A DNA stretch of 64,000 bases from Spirosoma lacussanchae (GCF_005870035.1 NZ_SWJG01000011.1:1-64000), one strand, 5' to 3'; counted from the stretch's first letter, positions 53,035-62,956 are shown. Made by a program: numbers and translations. The notes: generated by a model from the sequence alone, not told the origin.

Positions 53035-55041
53035 CTACAGTTCCAGAATCTTGAACTCGGTCCGGCGGTTGCGCTGGTGTTCTTCTTCGGTTTTGGCGTT
53101 TTTAACAACCAGCTGCGTCTCTCCGTATCCTTTAGCCGTCATCCGGCTGGCGTCGATGCCTTTCGAGACAATGTAATCGACCGCCGATTTAGCCCGGTTC
53201 TGCGACAGGCGCAGGTTATAGGCATCCGGAGCCCGTACGTCGGTATGCGAACTCAGCTCGATTTTAAGGGTTGGGTTATCCTGCAGAATTGCCACCAGTT
53301 TATCCAGTTCGGCAGCCGCATCGGGGCGGATGTTGTACTTGTCGAGGTCGTAGTAAATATTCTCCAGCACGAACGTCCGGTTCAGCGTGGCCCTGTCCAG
53401 CAGCAGCGCTACGTTGAACGTTGTGTCGGTCTGTGGTTTGGTCAGGAAAATCTGCGGAATGCTGCGGCCCTGCATCGAGAACGACTCCCGGCGGGTCAGG
53501 TAGCCTTTGCGCTCGGCCAGTACCGTATAGTCCTTACCTTCCTGAACGGGATACTTGCCGAACGTACCCGGCTGCCCCGTTGTCACCTCGGCAATCGGCT
53601 GACCGGTAGCGTCGTCGATAATCCGTACCCGCGCTGAATCGAGCGGAGCGACGGGTGTCTCGTTAGCCGAGACCGTACCAGCCAGGAAGTACCGAACCGT
53701 TTTGGGCGCACCCGGCGGGTTCTGCGCAATAGTTGTCGTATCGGGCGCCGGACCTTCCTGGAAGAAATAAATATCGTCATCGCCTTTACCACCGCCCCGA
53801 TTCGAGGTCAGGTAGCCTTCGGTTGGCTTCGTGTAGATCAGCCCAAAATCGTCGGCGGGTGAGTTGATCGGCTGGCCCATATTCGCCACCCGCGTTACCC
53901 CGCCCGAGCGGGTAGCCACAAATACGTCGAGTTTACCCAGGCCCGGATGCCCATCCGACGCAAAATACAGTTTGGCATCCGGCGCTACGTAGGGAAACAT
54001 CTCATCGCCGGGCGTATTGATGTCGCGACCCATATTGACCGGGCGGCTAAACCGGCCCGACGCATCGATGCTGGTGCGGTAAAGGTCGATACCACCCGCC
54101 CCACCGGCCCGGTTCGAGGCAAAATAAAGCGTTCGGCCATCACCCGAAAACGCGGGCGAGCCATCCCAGGCCAGCGAATCGCTGATGGGCAGGCGCTGCG
54201 GCTGGCTCCAGACATTACCGTCGCCCAGACGGCTGATGTACAGGTCTACATCCAGCCCACCTTTGCGCTTGCCGGTATTGCCACGGGCAAACACCATGGC
54301 TTTACCGTCTTTCGAGAAAGCCGGCGTTCCTTCGTTTACGTTGTCCTGAAACACGTTCTGGCTGAACAGTTCGGGCGCCGGTACCGTACCGGTTTCGTCG
54401 GGTTTCTGACCGGGCAGTGCATTGCTCAGCTTCGTTTTGTACAGCCCCAGCATGGGCAGGCCGTTGTTCTTGTAGATCTGCTCTTTCCGCGAAGCCGTAA
54501 AAATCAGCTCTTCGCCCCGTACCACCGGCCCAAACTCCGACCCGGGCGAGTTAATAGCCCCTACGTTCTGCAGGGTGATGAGCGACTTGTTGGCGGCAAT
54601 GATATTGATGGCTTTCAGCGTTTCGATCTCGCGTTTGGCTTTGTCCAGTACCGGCTTAGCCGTTGTGCGGGGTGCGCTGGCTACGTACTGCTGCAGCTGC
54701 TCAAGCGCTCCGGCATAATTACCCTGCGATTTTAACGCATAGGCATAGTTGAACCGGGCATCCGGCTCGGCCGTATTTGCTTCGAGGGCTTTCTGATAGA
54801 ACGGAACGGCTTCGCCAAACCGGTTCGAGAGCCGGTACGATTCGGCCGTGTAATAATTGAGCCGGGCGGGATCTACGCTGCCTTTGGTCGCTTTCTGGAA
54901 CTGAGTCAGCGCCAGGTTGTACTCGCCGGCATCGTAATGACGAACGCCTTTCTTGTAAGCCATCATGGCCGAGTTACAACCTCCCAGCGACAGAGCCAGA
55001 CCCAACGCGGCCAGCAGCGCCGACGACGTATTGATTTTCAT
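53035..55041 (-). CDS. PorE-like lipoprotein: TPR, PD40 propeller, carboxypeptidase-regulatory-like domain, OmpA
   Basis: 668 residues. The signal peptide ends in lipobox LSLGGC (Cys22). Residues about 30-145 are TPR-like repeats (YDAGEYNLALTQFQKA, AVPFYQKALEANTAEPDARF). About 170-415 are WD40-like PD40 blades (SPAFSGDGRTLYFASNRAGG, GTPAFSKDGKAMVFARG). About 440-515 are a carboxypeptidase-regulatory-like fold. About 545-668 are an OmpA peptidoglycan-binding domain (YYDLDKYNIRPDAAAELDKL, SHTDVRAPDAYNLRLSQNRA). The same four-domain order is that of PorE (PG1058) of the type IX secretion system. This fits the two T9SS cargo proteins in the window. PorE identity is inferred from architecture, since other Bacteroidota OmpA proteins share it. 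Confidence 0.8.
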   Translation of the reverse strand: MKINTSSALLAALGLALSLGGCNSAMMAYKKGVRHYDAGEYNLALTQFQKATKGSVDPARLNYYTAESYRLSNRFGEAVPFYQKALEANTAEPDARFNYAYALKSQGNYAGALEQLQQYVASAPRTTAKPVLDKAKREIETLKAINIIAANKSLITLQNVGAINSPGSEFGPVVRGEELIFTASRKEQIYKNNGLPMLGLYKTKLSNALPGQKPDETGTVPAPELFSQNVFQDNVNEGTPAFSKDGKAMVFARGNTGKRKGGLDVDLYISRLGDGNVWSQPQRLPISDSLAWDGSPAFSGDGRTLYFASNRAGGAGGIDLYRTSIDASGRFSRPVNMGRDINTPGDEMFPYVAPDAKLYFASDGHPGLGKLDVFVATRSGGVTRVANMGQPINSPADDFGLIYTKPTEGYLTSNRGGGKGDDDIYFFQEGPAPDTTTIAQNPPGAPKTVRYFLAGTVSANETPVAPLDSARVRIIDDATGQPIAEVTTGQPGTFGKYPVQEGKDYTVLAERKGYLTRRESFSMQGRSIPQIFLTKPQTDTTFNVALLLDRATLNRTFVLENIYYDLDKYNIRPDAAAELDKLVAILQDNPTLKIELSSHTDVRAPDAYNLRLSQNRAKSAVDYIVSKGIDASRMTAKGYGETQLVVKNAKTEEEHQRNRRTEFKILEL

Positions 55042-55215
55042 AGAGATTGAAGAGCAAAAACCCACTGTGCCGCCAAGATATGAAGATTTCTGACGGGACT
55101 AATTTTTAACGAATACAATCCACATTTATTGAGGATTGTTTGCACTGGCGGACTGCAAAAAAAGGCTTTGCACCAGCCTCCTACCATTCAATCAACTTTA
55201 CGCCCCGATTAACGC

Positions 55216-55274
55216 CAAAAAAGCCACCCTGCCCAGCGCTGGCTACGGGGGTAGGGCGCTGCTGCGGGGTGGCT
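55216..55274 (-). terminator. Rho-independent terminator of gcvP
   Basis: On the minus strand a long GC-rich stem (AGCCACCC with GGGTGGCT, continued by CAGCGC/GCGCTG) is followed by seven T. It begins 22 bases after the gcvP stop codon. The rest of the 254-base gap up to the PorE-like gene holds no gene. Confidence 0.8.
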
Positions 55275-55295
55275 AGTCAGGTCTCGTTGCAGGGG

Positions 55296-58226
55296 TTAAA
55301 CCTGCTCGACGGCGGCTATGTCTTCGACCACGTCGGTAGCGTAGGCATCGGTCGGCACGCAGGAGCAAACCAGATTGCGGTCGCCATAGGCCGAATCGAT
55401 CCGGCTTACGCTGGGCCAGAACTTACGGGCGCGAACCTGCGGTAGCGGATAAACGGCTTTCTCGCGGCTGTAGGGACGATCCCAGCTGTCAGACAGGGCA
55501 ACCGAGGCTGTATGCGGAGCGTATTTGAGTACGTTGCTGGCACGGTCGGCCTGACCGGCTTCGATTTCGCGTATCTCGTTCCGAATGGCGATCATGGCGT
55601 CGCAGAACCGGTCCAGCTCGGCTTTCGACTCCGACTCGGTCGGTTCGATCATCATCGTACCCGCTACCGGGAAGGACACCGTCGGCGCGTGGAACCCGTA
55701 GTCCATCAGGCGTTTGGCAATATCTTCTACCTCGACACCAACGGCCTGCTTGAACGGCCGGCAGTCGATGATCATTTCGTGAGCCGCGCGTCCTTTGTCG
55801 TTGGTATACAGCGTTTCGTAGTGACCTTCGAGCCGGGCTTTGATGTAGTTGGCGTTCAGGATGGCCCGCTTGGTGGCGTTGGTCAGCCCTTCTCCACCCA
55901 TCATGGCGATGTACGCGTATGAGATGGTCAGGATGCTGGCCGATCCGTACGGAGCTGCCGATACGGCGCCCGCTGCCTCCGGGCTGGCGTTCAGCGAAAC
56001 GTGGCCGGGCAGGAACGGCACCAGCTGCTCCGCTACACCGATGGGCCCCATACCGGGTCCGCCACCGCCGTGAGGAATGCAGAAGGTTTTGTGCAGGTTG
56101 AGGTGACACACATCGGCCCCGATGGTAGCCGGGCTGGTGAGGCCTACCTGCGCGTTCATGTTGGCTCCGTCCATGTATACCTGCCCGCCATGCTGGTGAA
56201 TAACGGCGCAGATTTCTTTGATGCTTTCTTCAAACACGCCGTGGGTCGAGGGGTAGGTCACCATCAGGCACGACAGGTCAGCACTGTGCTGTTCTGCTTT
56301 GGCTTTCAGGTCGGCAACATCGATGTTACCGCGCTCGTCGCACTTGACGATAACCACCTTCATGCCGGCCATAACGGCACTGGCGGGGTTGGTACCGTGG
56401 GCCGATTGCGGAATCAGGGCAATAGTCCGGTGATGGTCGCCCCGGCTTTCGTGATAAGCCCGGATAACCATCAGGCCAGCGTATTCGCCCTGCGCACCCG
56501 AGTTGGGTTGCAGCGACATGGCCGCAAAACCCGTAATCTCACACAACCAGTCATTCAGGTCGCTGAAGAGCTGCTGATACCCCGCGGTCTGGTCTTTAGG
56601 CGCAAAGGGGTGCAGTTTCCCGAACTCCGGCCAGGTAACCGGAATCATCTCGGTCGTTGCGTTCAACTTCATGGTGCAGCTTCCCAGCGAAATCATCGAA
56701 TGAACCAGCGACAGGTCTTTCTCTTCGAGCGACCGCAGGTACCGCAGCATCTCGTGTTCGGTATGGTGCGTATTGAAGACCGGGTGAGTCAGATAATCAG
56801 ACTGACGAACGAGCCGCTCGGGCCAGGTAATCGTCAGCTCTTCGGCCAGATCGGCCAGGTCGATCTTAACCCCGAACACGGTCAGCAGTTCCGATACGTC
56901 GTGCAGCGTTTTGGCCTCGTCGAACGATACGCTCACGTGTTCATCGTCGGCCCAGTAGCGCAGGTTGAGCTGAGCCGCCCGCGCCGATTTTTTCAGCGAG
57001 TCGACATCCTGCACCTTCAGCGTTACGGTATCGAAATAATGCTCGGTCACGACCGTATGGCCGCAGCGGTGCAGCGCCGTAGCGAAAAGTTTAGCCAGGC
57101 CGTGGGTACGTTCGGCAATGGCGCGAATCCCCTCTGGACCGTGGTAAACGGCATAGCTGCCCGCCATGACGGCCAGCAGTACCTGGGCGGTACAGATGTT
57201 CGAGGTCGCTTTTTCGCGCCGGATGTGCTGCTCCCGCGTTTGCAGGGCCATGCGCAGGGCCGGTTTGCCTTCCGCATCGATCGACACGCCGATGATCCGA
57301 CCTGGTATCTGCCGTTTGAAGGCATCGCGGGTAGCAAAGAAAGCGGCATGTGGGCCACCGTAGCCCATTGGCACCCCAAACCGCTGGGCCGATCCAACCA
57401 CCACATCAGCGCCCATCTCACCGGGCGAGGTCAGCAGGGTCAGGGCCAGCAGGTCGGCGGCTACGGCTACGGTAATACCCAGCTCGTGGGCTGCGGCAAT
57501 CAGGTCTGTATAATCGAACACATCGCCGTTGGTGGCCGGGTACTGCAACAGCATCCCGAACAGGTCGCCGGTGGTCAGATCGACCGACCGGTGGTCACCT
57601 ACCAGCACCTTGATCCCGATGGGGGTAGCACGGGTGCGGATGACGTCGATGGTTTGGGGGTGACAGAACTCCGACACGAAGAACGTCTGAGCCGACTTCC
57701 GGGCTGCCGGACGCGTTGCAAACAGCATGGCCATGGCTTCGGCCGCAGCCGTGGCTTCGTCGAGCAGCGACGCGTTGGCCAGATCCATGCCGGTCAGGTC
57801 CGAAACCACCGTCTGGAAGTTTAGCAGCGCTTCGAGACGCCCCTGGGCTATTTCGGCCTGATAGGGCGTATAGGCGGTATACCAGGCCGGATTCTCCAGA
57901 ATATTACGCAGAATGACGGTTGGCGTGATGGTATCGTAGTAGCCGGTGCCGATGTAGGACTTGAAGACCTTATTCTGACTGGCCAGCTGTTTAAAATCGA
58001 TCAGAAACTGCGTCTCGGTTTTGGGCGCGGGCAGGTTGAGCGGGCGGGCGAGCCGGATGGTATCGGGCACGGTCTGTGCAATCAGTTCATCGATTGAGCT
58101 GACCGGCTGGCCGGTTTTACTCACGGTCTGAAGCATGTCGGCGAGTGCCGCATCGGTTTGTTCGGAACGCCGACCGCCATGGTGACGATTTTCAAACAAG
58201 TCTGTTGGGAGAAGATTGAGTTTCAT
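55296..58226 (-). CDS. gcvP: Glycine dehydrogenase (aminomethyl-transferring), P protein
   Basis: Decarboxylates glycine and passes the aminomethyl group to the H protein. It has 976 residues, the normal full-length (fused) P protein. The pyridoxal-phosphate lysine is Lys713 in NLHKTFCIPHGGGGPGMGP. Other marks are IGTGYYDTITPTVILRNILENP near the N-terminus and SLGSCTMKLNATTEM in the middle. The ATG at 58226 gives the family N-terminus; 25 further codons to 58301 are not family-like. No glycine riboswitch is seen upstream. It is the only cleavage-system gene in the window. Confidence 0.96.
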   Translation of the reverse strand: MKLNLLPTDLFENRHHGGRRSEQTDAALADMLQTVSKTGQPVSSIDELIAQTVPDTIRLARPLNLPAPKTETQFLIDFKQLASQNKVFKSYIGTGYYDTITPTVILRNILENPAWYTAYTPYQAEIAQGRLEALLNFQTVVSDLTGMDLANASLLDEATAAAEAMAMLFATRPAARKSAQTFFVSEFCHPQTIDVIRTRATPIGIKVLVGDHRSVDLTTGDLFGMLLQYPATNGDVFDYTDLIAAAHELGITVAVAADLLALTLLTSPGEMGADVVVGSAQRFGVPMGYGGPHAAFFATRDAFKRQIPGRIIGVSIDAEGKPALRMALQTREQHIRREKATSNICTAQVLLAVMAGSYAVYHGPEGIRAIAERTHGLAKLFATALHRCGHTVVTEHYFDTVTLKVQDVDSLKKSARAAQLNLRYWADDEHVSVSFDEAKTLHDVSELLTVFGVKIDLADLAEELTITWPERLVRQSDYLTHPVFNTHHTEHEMLRYLRSLEEKDLSLVHSMISLGSCTMKLNATTEMIPVTWPEFGKLHPFAPKDQTAGYQQLFSDLNDWLCEITGFAAMSLQPNSGAQGEYAGLMVIRAYHESRGDHHRTIALIPQSAHGTNPASAVMAGMKVVIVKCDERGNIDVADLKAKAEQHSADLSCLMVTYPSTHGVFEESIKEICAVIHQHGGQVYMDGANMNAQVGLTSPATIGADVCHLNLHKTFCIPHGGGGPGMGPIGVAEQLVPFLPGHVSLNASPEAAGAVSAAPYGSASILTISYAYIAMMGGEGLTNATKRAILNANYIKARLEGHYETLYTNDKGRAAHEMIIDCRPFKQAVGVEVEDIAKRLMDYGFHAPTVSFPVAGTMMIEPTESESKAELDRFCDAMIAIRNEIREIEAGQADRASNVLKYAPHTASVALSDSWDRPYSREKAVYPLPQVRARKFWPSVSRIDSAYGDRNLVCSCVPTDAYATDVVEDIAAVEQV

Positions 58227-58341
58227 GCCGGGGTCGCCCTCGTGATTTTCGTTTGATTGAAAACTCAAATTTACGGCAAAACGTGCGATTTGCGGGGCCA
58301 CCGTCGTAAACTATTGGGCGGCTATGTGACCGGATACGGTA

Positions 58342-58349
58342 TACGTTTG
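58342..58349 (+). promoter_or_regulatory. Candidate -7 box of the CDP-sugar operon
   Basis: TACGTTTG matches TAnnTTTG. The nearest TTG (58314-58316) is 25 bases before it, slightly long. The ATG of rfbF is 103 bases downstream. Confidence 0.35.
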
Positions 58350-58452
58350 AAAAATTTATTGGCCCAACACCGGCCTGCTGGGAGTCTCGCACGATATTTG
58401 TCAAGCGCCTACATACCCTGGCGTTTGTCACCAACGCCCTGACCCTGTTTCC

Positions 58453-59223
58453 ATGAAAGTTGTCATTCTTGCCGGAGGCCTAGGCACCCGCCTGAGCGAA
58501 GAAACGGTTGTTAAGCCCAAACCCATGGTTGAGATTGGCGGTATGCCGATTCTCTGGCACATCATGAAAATTTATTCGAGCTACGGCTTTAATGAGTTCG
58601 TGGTTTGTCTGGGCTACAAAGGCTATCTGATCAAAGAATACTTCGCCAACTACTTCCTGCATCAGTCTGACGTAACGATCGACCTGGGCCGGAATCACAT
58701 GAATATTCACGATTCCTACGCCGAACCCTGGAAAATTACCCTTGTCGACACCGGCAAAGACAGCATGACCGGCGGCCGGATCAAACGGGTACGCCATCAT
58801 ATTGGTGATGAGCCGTTTATGATGACCTACGGCGATGGCGTCGGCAACATCGACATCCGGGCGCTGGTCGAGTTTCACCAGGCACACGGTAAACATTGCA
58901 CCCTGACGGCCGTTCAGCCTTCGGCGCGGTTCGGGGCGCTCGACATCGCCGACGACAATAGCGTTCGGTCGTTCCTCGAAAAACCCCGGGGCGACGGGGC
59001 CTGGATCAACGGCGGTTTCTTCGTTTGCCAGCCCGCAGTCTTCGACTACATCGACAGTGATGGCACTCCCTGGGAAGCTGCCCCCCTCGAAACGCTGGCG
59101 GCTGAAGGGGAGCTGGTCTCATTCCGGCACGACGGATTCTGGAAACCCATGGACACCCTCCGCGACAAACTTGAACTCGAAACCGCCTGGAACGCCGGCA
59201 AAGCCGAGTGGAAAACCTGGTAA
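58453..59223 (+). CDS. rfbF: Glucose-1-phosphate cytidylyltransferase
   Basis: Makes CDP-glucose from CTP and glucose 1-phosphate. It has 256 residues, the normal length. The signature is ILAGGLGTRLSEETVVKPKP with the substrate loop MVEIGGMPILWHIMKIYSSYG, and MMTYGDGVGNIDIRALV holds metal-binding Asp residues. First gene of the plus-strand CDP-sugar operon; rfbG follows 1 base after its stop codon. Confidence 0.95.
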   Translation: MKVVILAGGLGTRLSEETVVKPKPMVEIGGMPILWHIMKIYSSYGFNEFVVCLGYKGYLIKEYFANYFLHQSDVTIDLGRNHMNIHDSYAEPWKITLVDTGKDSMTGGRIKRVRHHIGDEPFMMTYGDGVGNIDIRALVEFHQAHGKHCTLTAVQPSARFGALDIADDNSVRSFLEKPRGDGAWINGGFFVCQPAVFDYIDSDGTPWEAAPLETLAAEGELVSFRHDGFWKPMDTLRDKLELETAWNAGKAEWKTW

Positions 59224-59224
59224 C

Positions 59225-60322
59225 ATGACGACCTTATTCGCCGATCAATACCGCCATAAAACCGTACTCCTGACCGGGCATACCGGCTTCAAAGGCTCGT
59301 GGCTGGCCTACTGGCTCCATCAGCTCGGCGCCAGGGTGGTCGGCTTCTCGCTGCCCGCCCCGACCCAACCCAGCCACTGGCACCTGATGCAGCTGCCGAT
59401 CACCCACCTGACCGGCAATATCAATGACCTGGGTAGCCTGCAGGCAGCCTTTGCCGCCCAGCAGCCCGACCTCGTTATTCACATGGCGGCACAGGCGCTG
59501 GTACGGCCGTCGTATCAGAATCCGCTCGACACCATTCAGACCAACATTATCGGCACAGCCAATGTACTCGACTGCGTTCGGCAAACGGCTTCGGTACGGG
59601 GTGTCGTTGTCGTTACCAGCGATAAATGTTACGAAAATCCGGAAGATGGCCGACCGCTTACCGAAACCGACGCCATGGGCGGCTACGACCCCTACAGCAT
59701 GTCGAAAGGCGCGGCCGAGCTCGTCACCAGCAGCTACCGGAATTCCTTTTTCAACCCGGCGCAGTACGGCCGCTCCCACCAGACGCTGGTAGCCAGCGTG
59801 CGGGCCGGCAACGTAATCGGCGGGGGCGACTGGGCGGTTGACCGGCTCATTCCCGACCTGATCCGGGGTAGCGTATCGGGCCAGCGCGTGGTAATCCGGA
59901 ACCCGGAGGCTGTGCGCCCCTGGCAACACGTCCTCGAACCGCTGTCGGGCTACCTGCTCGTGGGTCAGCAGTTGCTGCTGGGGAACCAGCAGGCCGCAAC
60001 CGGCTGGAACTTTGGCCCCGATTCCGCCGACGTGCTGTCGGTGCGGGCCGTGGTCGATCAGGCCAAAACCCGCTGGAGCCAGATTGGCATCGACGAACAG
60101 CCTTCGGACAACAATCCGCACGAAGCGCATCTGCTGCGGCTCAACTGTGACAAAGCTCACCAGCTGCTAAACTGGCAACCCGTCTGGACAACCCAGGCAG
60201 CAATCGGACGAACCATCGACTGGTACCGGGCCTATTACGAGCAGAACCAGCTCCGCACCGAAGCCGACCTGCGGGCGTACGTACAACAGGCGCAGGCCGC
60301 CCAACTGATCTGGACCCGATGA
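59225..60322 (+). CDS. rfbG: CDP-glucose 4,6-dehydratase
   Basis: Converts CDP-glucose to CDP-4-keto-6-deoxyglucose. It is a 365-residue extended SDR. The NAD motif is TGHTGFKGSWLAYWL; AAQALVRPSYQNPLDTIQTN is typical of this enzyme. The catalytic set is TSDKCYEN and YDPYSMSKGAAE (Tyr-x3-Lys). RAGNVIGGGDWA also fits. The ATG at 59225 is chosen; a longer frame overlaps rfbF. It overlaps the next gene by 4 bases, so translation is coupled. Confidence 0.95.
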   Translation: MTTLFADQYRHKTVLLTGHTGFKGSWLAYWLHQLGARVVGFSLPAPTQPSHWHLMQLPITHLTGNINDLGSLQAAFAAQQPDLVIHMAAQALVRPSYQNPLDTIQTNIIGTANVLDCVRQTASVRGVVVVTSDKCYENPEDGRPLTETDAMGGYDPYSMSKGAAELVTSSYRNSFFNPAQYGRSHQTLVASVRAGNVIGGGDWAVDRLIPDLIRGSVSGQRVVIRNPEAVRPWQHVLEPLSGYLLVGQQLLLGNQQAATGWNFGPDSADVLSVRAVVDQAKTRWSQIGIDEQPSDNNPHEAHLLRLNCDKAHQLLNWQPVWTTQAAIGRTIDWYRAYYEQNQLRTEADLRAYVQQAQAAQLIWTR

Positions 60323-60870
60323 CACTGACCGAAACACCACTGGCTGGCGCGTACCTGATTACGCTGTCGCCCCGTCAGGATAGCCGGGGCTGGTTCATGC
60401 GCACCTACGATCAGGCTACGTTTGCTTCCATTGGTTTTACTGGCCAGTGGGTGCAGATGAACCACTCGCTGACCCATCAGCTTGGCGCGGTTCGGGGGAT
60501 GCACTTCCAGCACCCGCCCCATGCCGAAGTCAAGCTGGTTCGCTGCGTGGCGGGCCGGGTGTTCGACGTCATCGTTGACCTGCGGGCCGGTTCGTCTACG
60601 TTTGGGCGCTGGTTTGGTACGGAGCTACAAGCCGACCAGCCGTCGATGCTGTACATACCGCAGGGGTTTGCCCACGGCTTCCAGACGCTGACCACCGACT
60701 GCCAGCTGATCTACTGCCACAGCCACCCCTATACGCCCGACTACGAAGGTGCCGTTCGATACAACGACCCGCGTATCAGCATCGACTGGCCCTTACCCAT
60801 TACCGATCTGTCGGACCGCGACGCTGCTCACCCGTACCTCGACGATTCGTTCGTCGGCTTAACCGTCTGA
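60319..60870 (+). CDS. dTDP-4-dehydrorhamnose 3,5-epimerase (RfbC) family protein
   Basis: 183-residue cupin. RGMHFQHPPHAEVKLVRCV carries the catalytic histidine, VFDVIVDLRAGSSTFG and YIPQGFAHGFQTLT follow as in RfbC. In this operon the substrate is more likely a CDP-4-keto-6-deoxy sugar than a dTDP sugar, with 3- and/or 5-epimerisation before C-methylation. It overlaps rfbG by 4 bases and ends 5 bases before the methyltransferase gene. Confidence 0.88.
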   Translation: MTLTETPLAGAYLITLSPRQDSRGWFMRTYDQATFASIGFTGQWVQMNHSLTHQLGAVRGMHFQHPPHAEVKLVRCVAGRVFDVIVDLRAGSSTFGRWFGTELQADQPSMLYIPQGFAHGFQTLTTDCQLIYCHSHPYTPDYEGAVRYNDPRISIDWPLPITDLSDRDAAHPYLDDSFVGLTV

Positions 60871-60875
60871 TTTCT

Positions 60876-62102
60876 ATGCATTGCCGCTTTTGCCAAACCC
60901 CTCTCAGCCACGTCTTTATCGACCTCGTCAACTCGCCCGCGTCCAACTCGTACCTGACCGAAGCGCAGCTGAACGAACCCGAGACATTTTATCCGCTTAA
61001 AGTCTATACCTGCCCCAGTTGCTTTCTGGTGCAGGTCGATGAATACAAGAAGTCAGACGCCATTTTTGATAACGACTACGCCTACTTCTCATCGTTTTCG
61101 ACCTCCTGGCTTGCCCACGCCAACCGGTACGTCGACGCCATGACCGAGCGCTTCGGCCTGAACAGCAGGTCGCAGGTCATCGAAATCGCATCGAACGATG
61201 GGTATCTGCTCCAGTATTTCGTGGCCAAACAGGTGCCCGTTCTGGGTATCGAACCAACGGCCAACACGGCCGCCGTAGCTATAGGCAAGGGCGTTCCGAC
61301 GCTGACCCGCTTTTTCGGAACAGAACTGGCCCGTGAGCTGGTAGCCCAGGGTACGCAGGCCGATCTGCTGCTCGGCAATAACGTGCTGGCCCACGTGCCC
61401 GACATCGTCGATTTCGTGGTAGGCATGAAACTGGTGCTGAAGCCGGAGGGAGTCATCACCATGGAGTTTCCGCACGTCATGAACCTGGTCGACCAGAACC
61501 AGTTCGACACCATCTACCACGAACATTTCTCCTACCTGTCGTTCTATACGGTAGACCAGATTTTTGGGGCGCAGGGGCTAACCCTCTTCGATGTAGACGA
61601 GATTCCGACACATGGCGGGTCGCTACGAATCTACGCCCGACATGCCGAGAACCACGCCCAGCCCGTGTTGCCCAGCGTAGCGGCTCTGCTCCAGAAAGAA
61701 ACTGAAGCCGGCCTGACCAGCATGGCTTATTACTCGGACTTTCAGCCGCGGGCGCTGCGGGTTAAGCTCGACCTGCTGAGCTTCCTGATCGATCAGAAAC
61801 GGGCCGGCAAGTCGGTGGCGGCCTACGGTGCGGCCGCCAAAGGCAACACCCTGCTAAATTTCTGCGGGGTCAAACAGGATCTGATTGACTTTGTGGTCGA
61901 TGCCAACCCGGCCAAACAAAACAAATTCCTGCCCGCCAGTCATATTCCGGTTGTGCAGGAAGACGTTCTACGGGCAGAGAAGCCCGACTACGTGCTGATT
62001 CTGCCCTGGAACCTGACCGACGAGATTACGCGCCAGCTGGCTTACATTCGCGATTGGGGCGGGCAGTTTGTTATTCCAATTCCTGAGCTGAGCATCCGGT
62101 GA
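60876..62102 (+). CDS. Sugar C-methyltransferase, zinc-finger type (TylC3/NovU-like)
   Basis: 408 residues. The N-terminal zinc-binding module has Cys3, Cys6 (HCRFCQ), Cys46 and Cys49 (YTCPSCFLVQ). A SAM-binding domain (about 85-240; VIEIASNDGYLLQYF) and a C-terminal NAD-like domain (about 290-408; SVAAYGAAAKGNTLLNF) follow. This three-part order is that of enzymes that add a methyl carbon to C3 of 4-keto-6-deoxy sugars. With RfbF/RfbG upstream the likely substrate is a CDP-4-keto-6-deoxyhexose. Position of methylation is inferred from family. Confidence 0.88.
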   Translation: MHCRFCQTPLSHVFIDLVNSPASNSYLTEAQLNEPETFYPLKVYTCPSCFLVQVDEYKKSDAIFDNDYAYFSSFSTSWLAHANRYVDAMTERFGLNSRSQVIEIASNDGYLLQYFVAKQVPVLGIEPTANTAAVAIGKGVPTLTRFFGTELARELVAQGTQADLLLGNNVLAHVPDIVDFVVGMKLVLKPEGVITMEFPHVMNLVDQNQFDTIYHEHFSYLSFYTVDQIFGAQGLTLFDVDEIPTHGGSLRIYARHAENHAQPVLPSVAALLQKETEAGLTSMAYYSDFQPRALRVKLDLLSFLIDQKRAGKSVAAYGAAAKGNTLLNFCGVKQDLIDFVVDANPAKQNKFLPASHIPVVQEDVLRAEKPDYVLILPWNLTDEITRQLAYIRDWGGQFVIPIPELSIR

Positions 62103-62956
62103 ACAACGTAAAAACAGTTTTGGTAACGGGCGCTACCGGCTTTGTTGGCCGGCATGTCCTTGACCACCTGCTGACGATCGACGGCATCCGGGTCGTGGCT
62201 ACGGCCCGGGCCGAGCCCGATCTGACCCAAAGTCCCTGGCTCAGGTCGGTTCCGTACATTCCATTCGACATGGCAACCGACCCGTCGGATACCGACTTGT
62301 TCGACAGACTAGGCCGCCCCGATGCCGTTATTCACCTGGCCTGGCCGGGCCTGCCGGACTACCGATCGCCCCGGCATGTGGACACCTACTGGTTGCAGCA
62401 GTACCGCTTCCTGACCAACCTGATCAGCCACGGCCTGACCAACCTGACCGTTACGGGCACCTGCCTGGAGTACGGCCTGCAAAGCGGCAGCCTCGCCGAA
62501 GACCTGCCCACCCAGCCGACAACCGCCTACGGATTAGGCAAAGATACCCTCCGCAAAGCCCTTGATCAGTTTCTGACGGGCCGGGCGGTGTCGTTCAAGT
62601 GGCTGCGGTTATTTTACATGTACGGAGCCGGTCAGAACCCCCGCTCGCTGCTGAGCCAGCTCGAAACGGCCGCGCTGCGGGGCGATTCGGTCTTCAACAT
62701 GTCGGGGGGTGAACAGCTTCGCGACTATCTGCCGGTGACGGACGTGGCTCGCTATATTGTCAAAGCGGCCCTGCAAACCCGGGTTACCGGCCCGATCAAC
62801 TGCTGCAGCGGCCAGCCCGTAGCCGTTCGGACATTTGTGGAACGGTTTATGCAGGAGCGTGGCTATATGCTCACCCTCAATTTAGGACATTACCCATATC
62901 CCGACTATGAGCCGATGGCTTTCTGGGGTACTAATCAGAAACTGTTAACCCTATGA
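62099..62956 (+). CDS. NAD(P)-dependent sugar 4-ketoreductase/epimerase (SDR)
   Basis: 285-residue extended SDR, GTG start overlapping the methyltransferase stop by 4 bases (GTGA). VTGATGFVGRHVLDHLL binds the cofactor; GTCLEYGLQ and TAYGLGKDTLRKAL give the Tyr-x3-Lys pair. In this operon it probably reduces the 4-keto group of the methylated CDP-sugar, finishing its synthesis. There is no closer ATG. It overlaps the next gene by 4 bases. Confidence 0.82.
   Translation: MNNVKTVLVTGATGFVGRHVLDHLLTIDGIRVVATARAEPDLTQSPWLRSVPYIPFDMATDPSDTDLFDRLGRPDAVIHLAWPGLPDYRSPRHVDTYWLQQYRFLTNLISHGLTNLTVTGTCLEYGLQSGSLAEDLPTQPTTAYGLGKDTLRKALDQFLTGRAVSFKWLRLFYMYGAGQNPRSLLSQLETAALRGDSVFNMSGGEQLRDYLPVTDVARYIVKAALQTRVTGPINCCSGQPVAVRTFVERFMQERGYMLTLNLGHYPYPDYEPMAFWGTNQKLLTL

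Noticed and set aside
56001..57824. 607-codon open frame on the plus strand
   Set aside because: It lies wholly antisense to gcvP, whose catalytic motifs are clear. Its sequence is arginine-, histidine- and glycine-rich without domains, a usual by-product of codon bias.
58227..58452. Possible glycine riboswitch upstream of gcvP
   Set aside because: The region lacks the paired conserved stems of the aptamer; nothing beyond ordinary sequence and the rfbF leader is seen.
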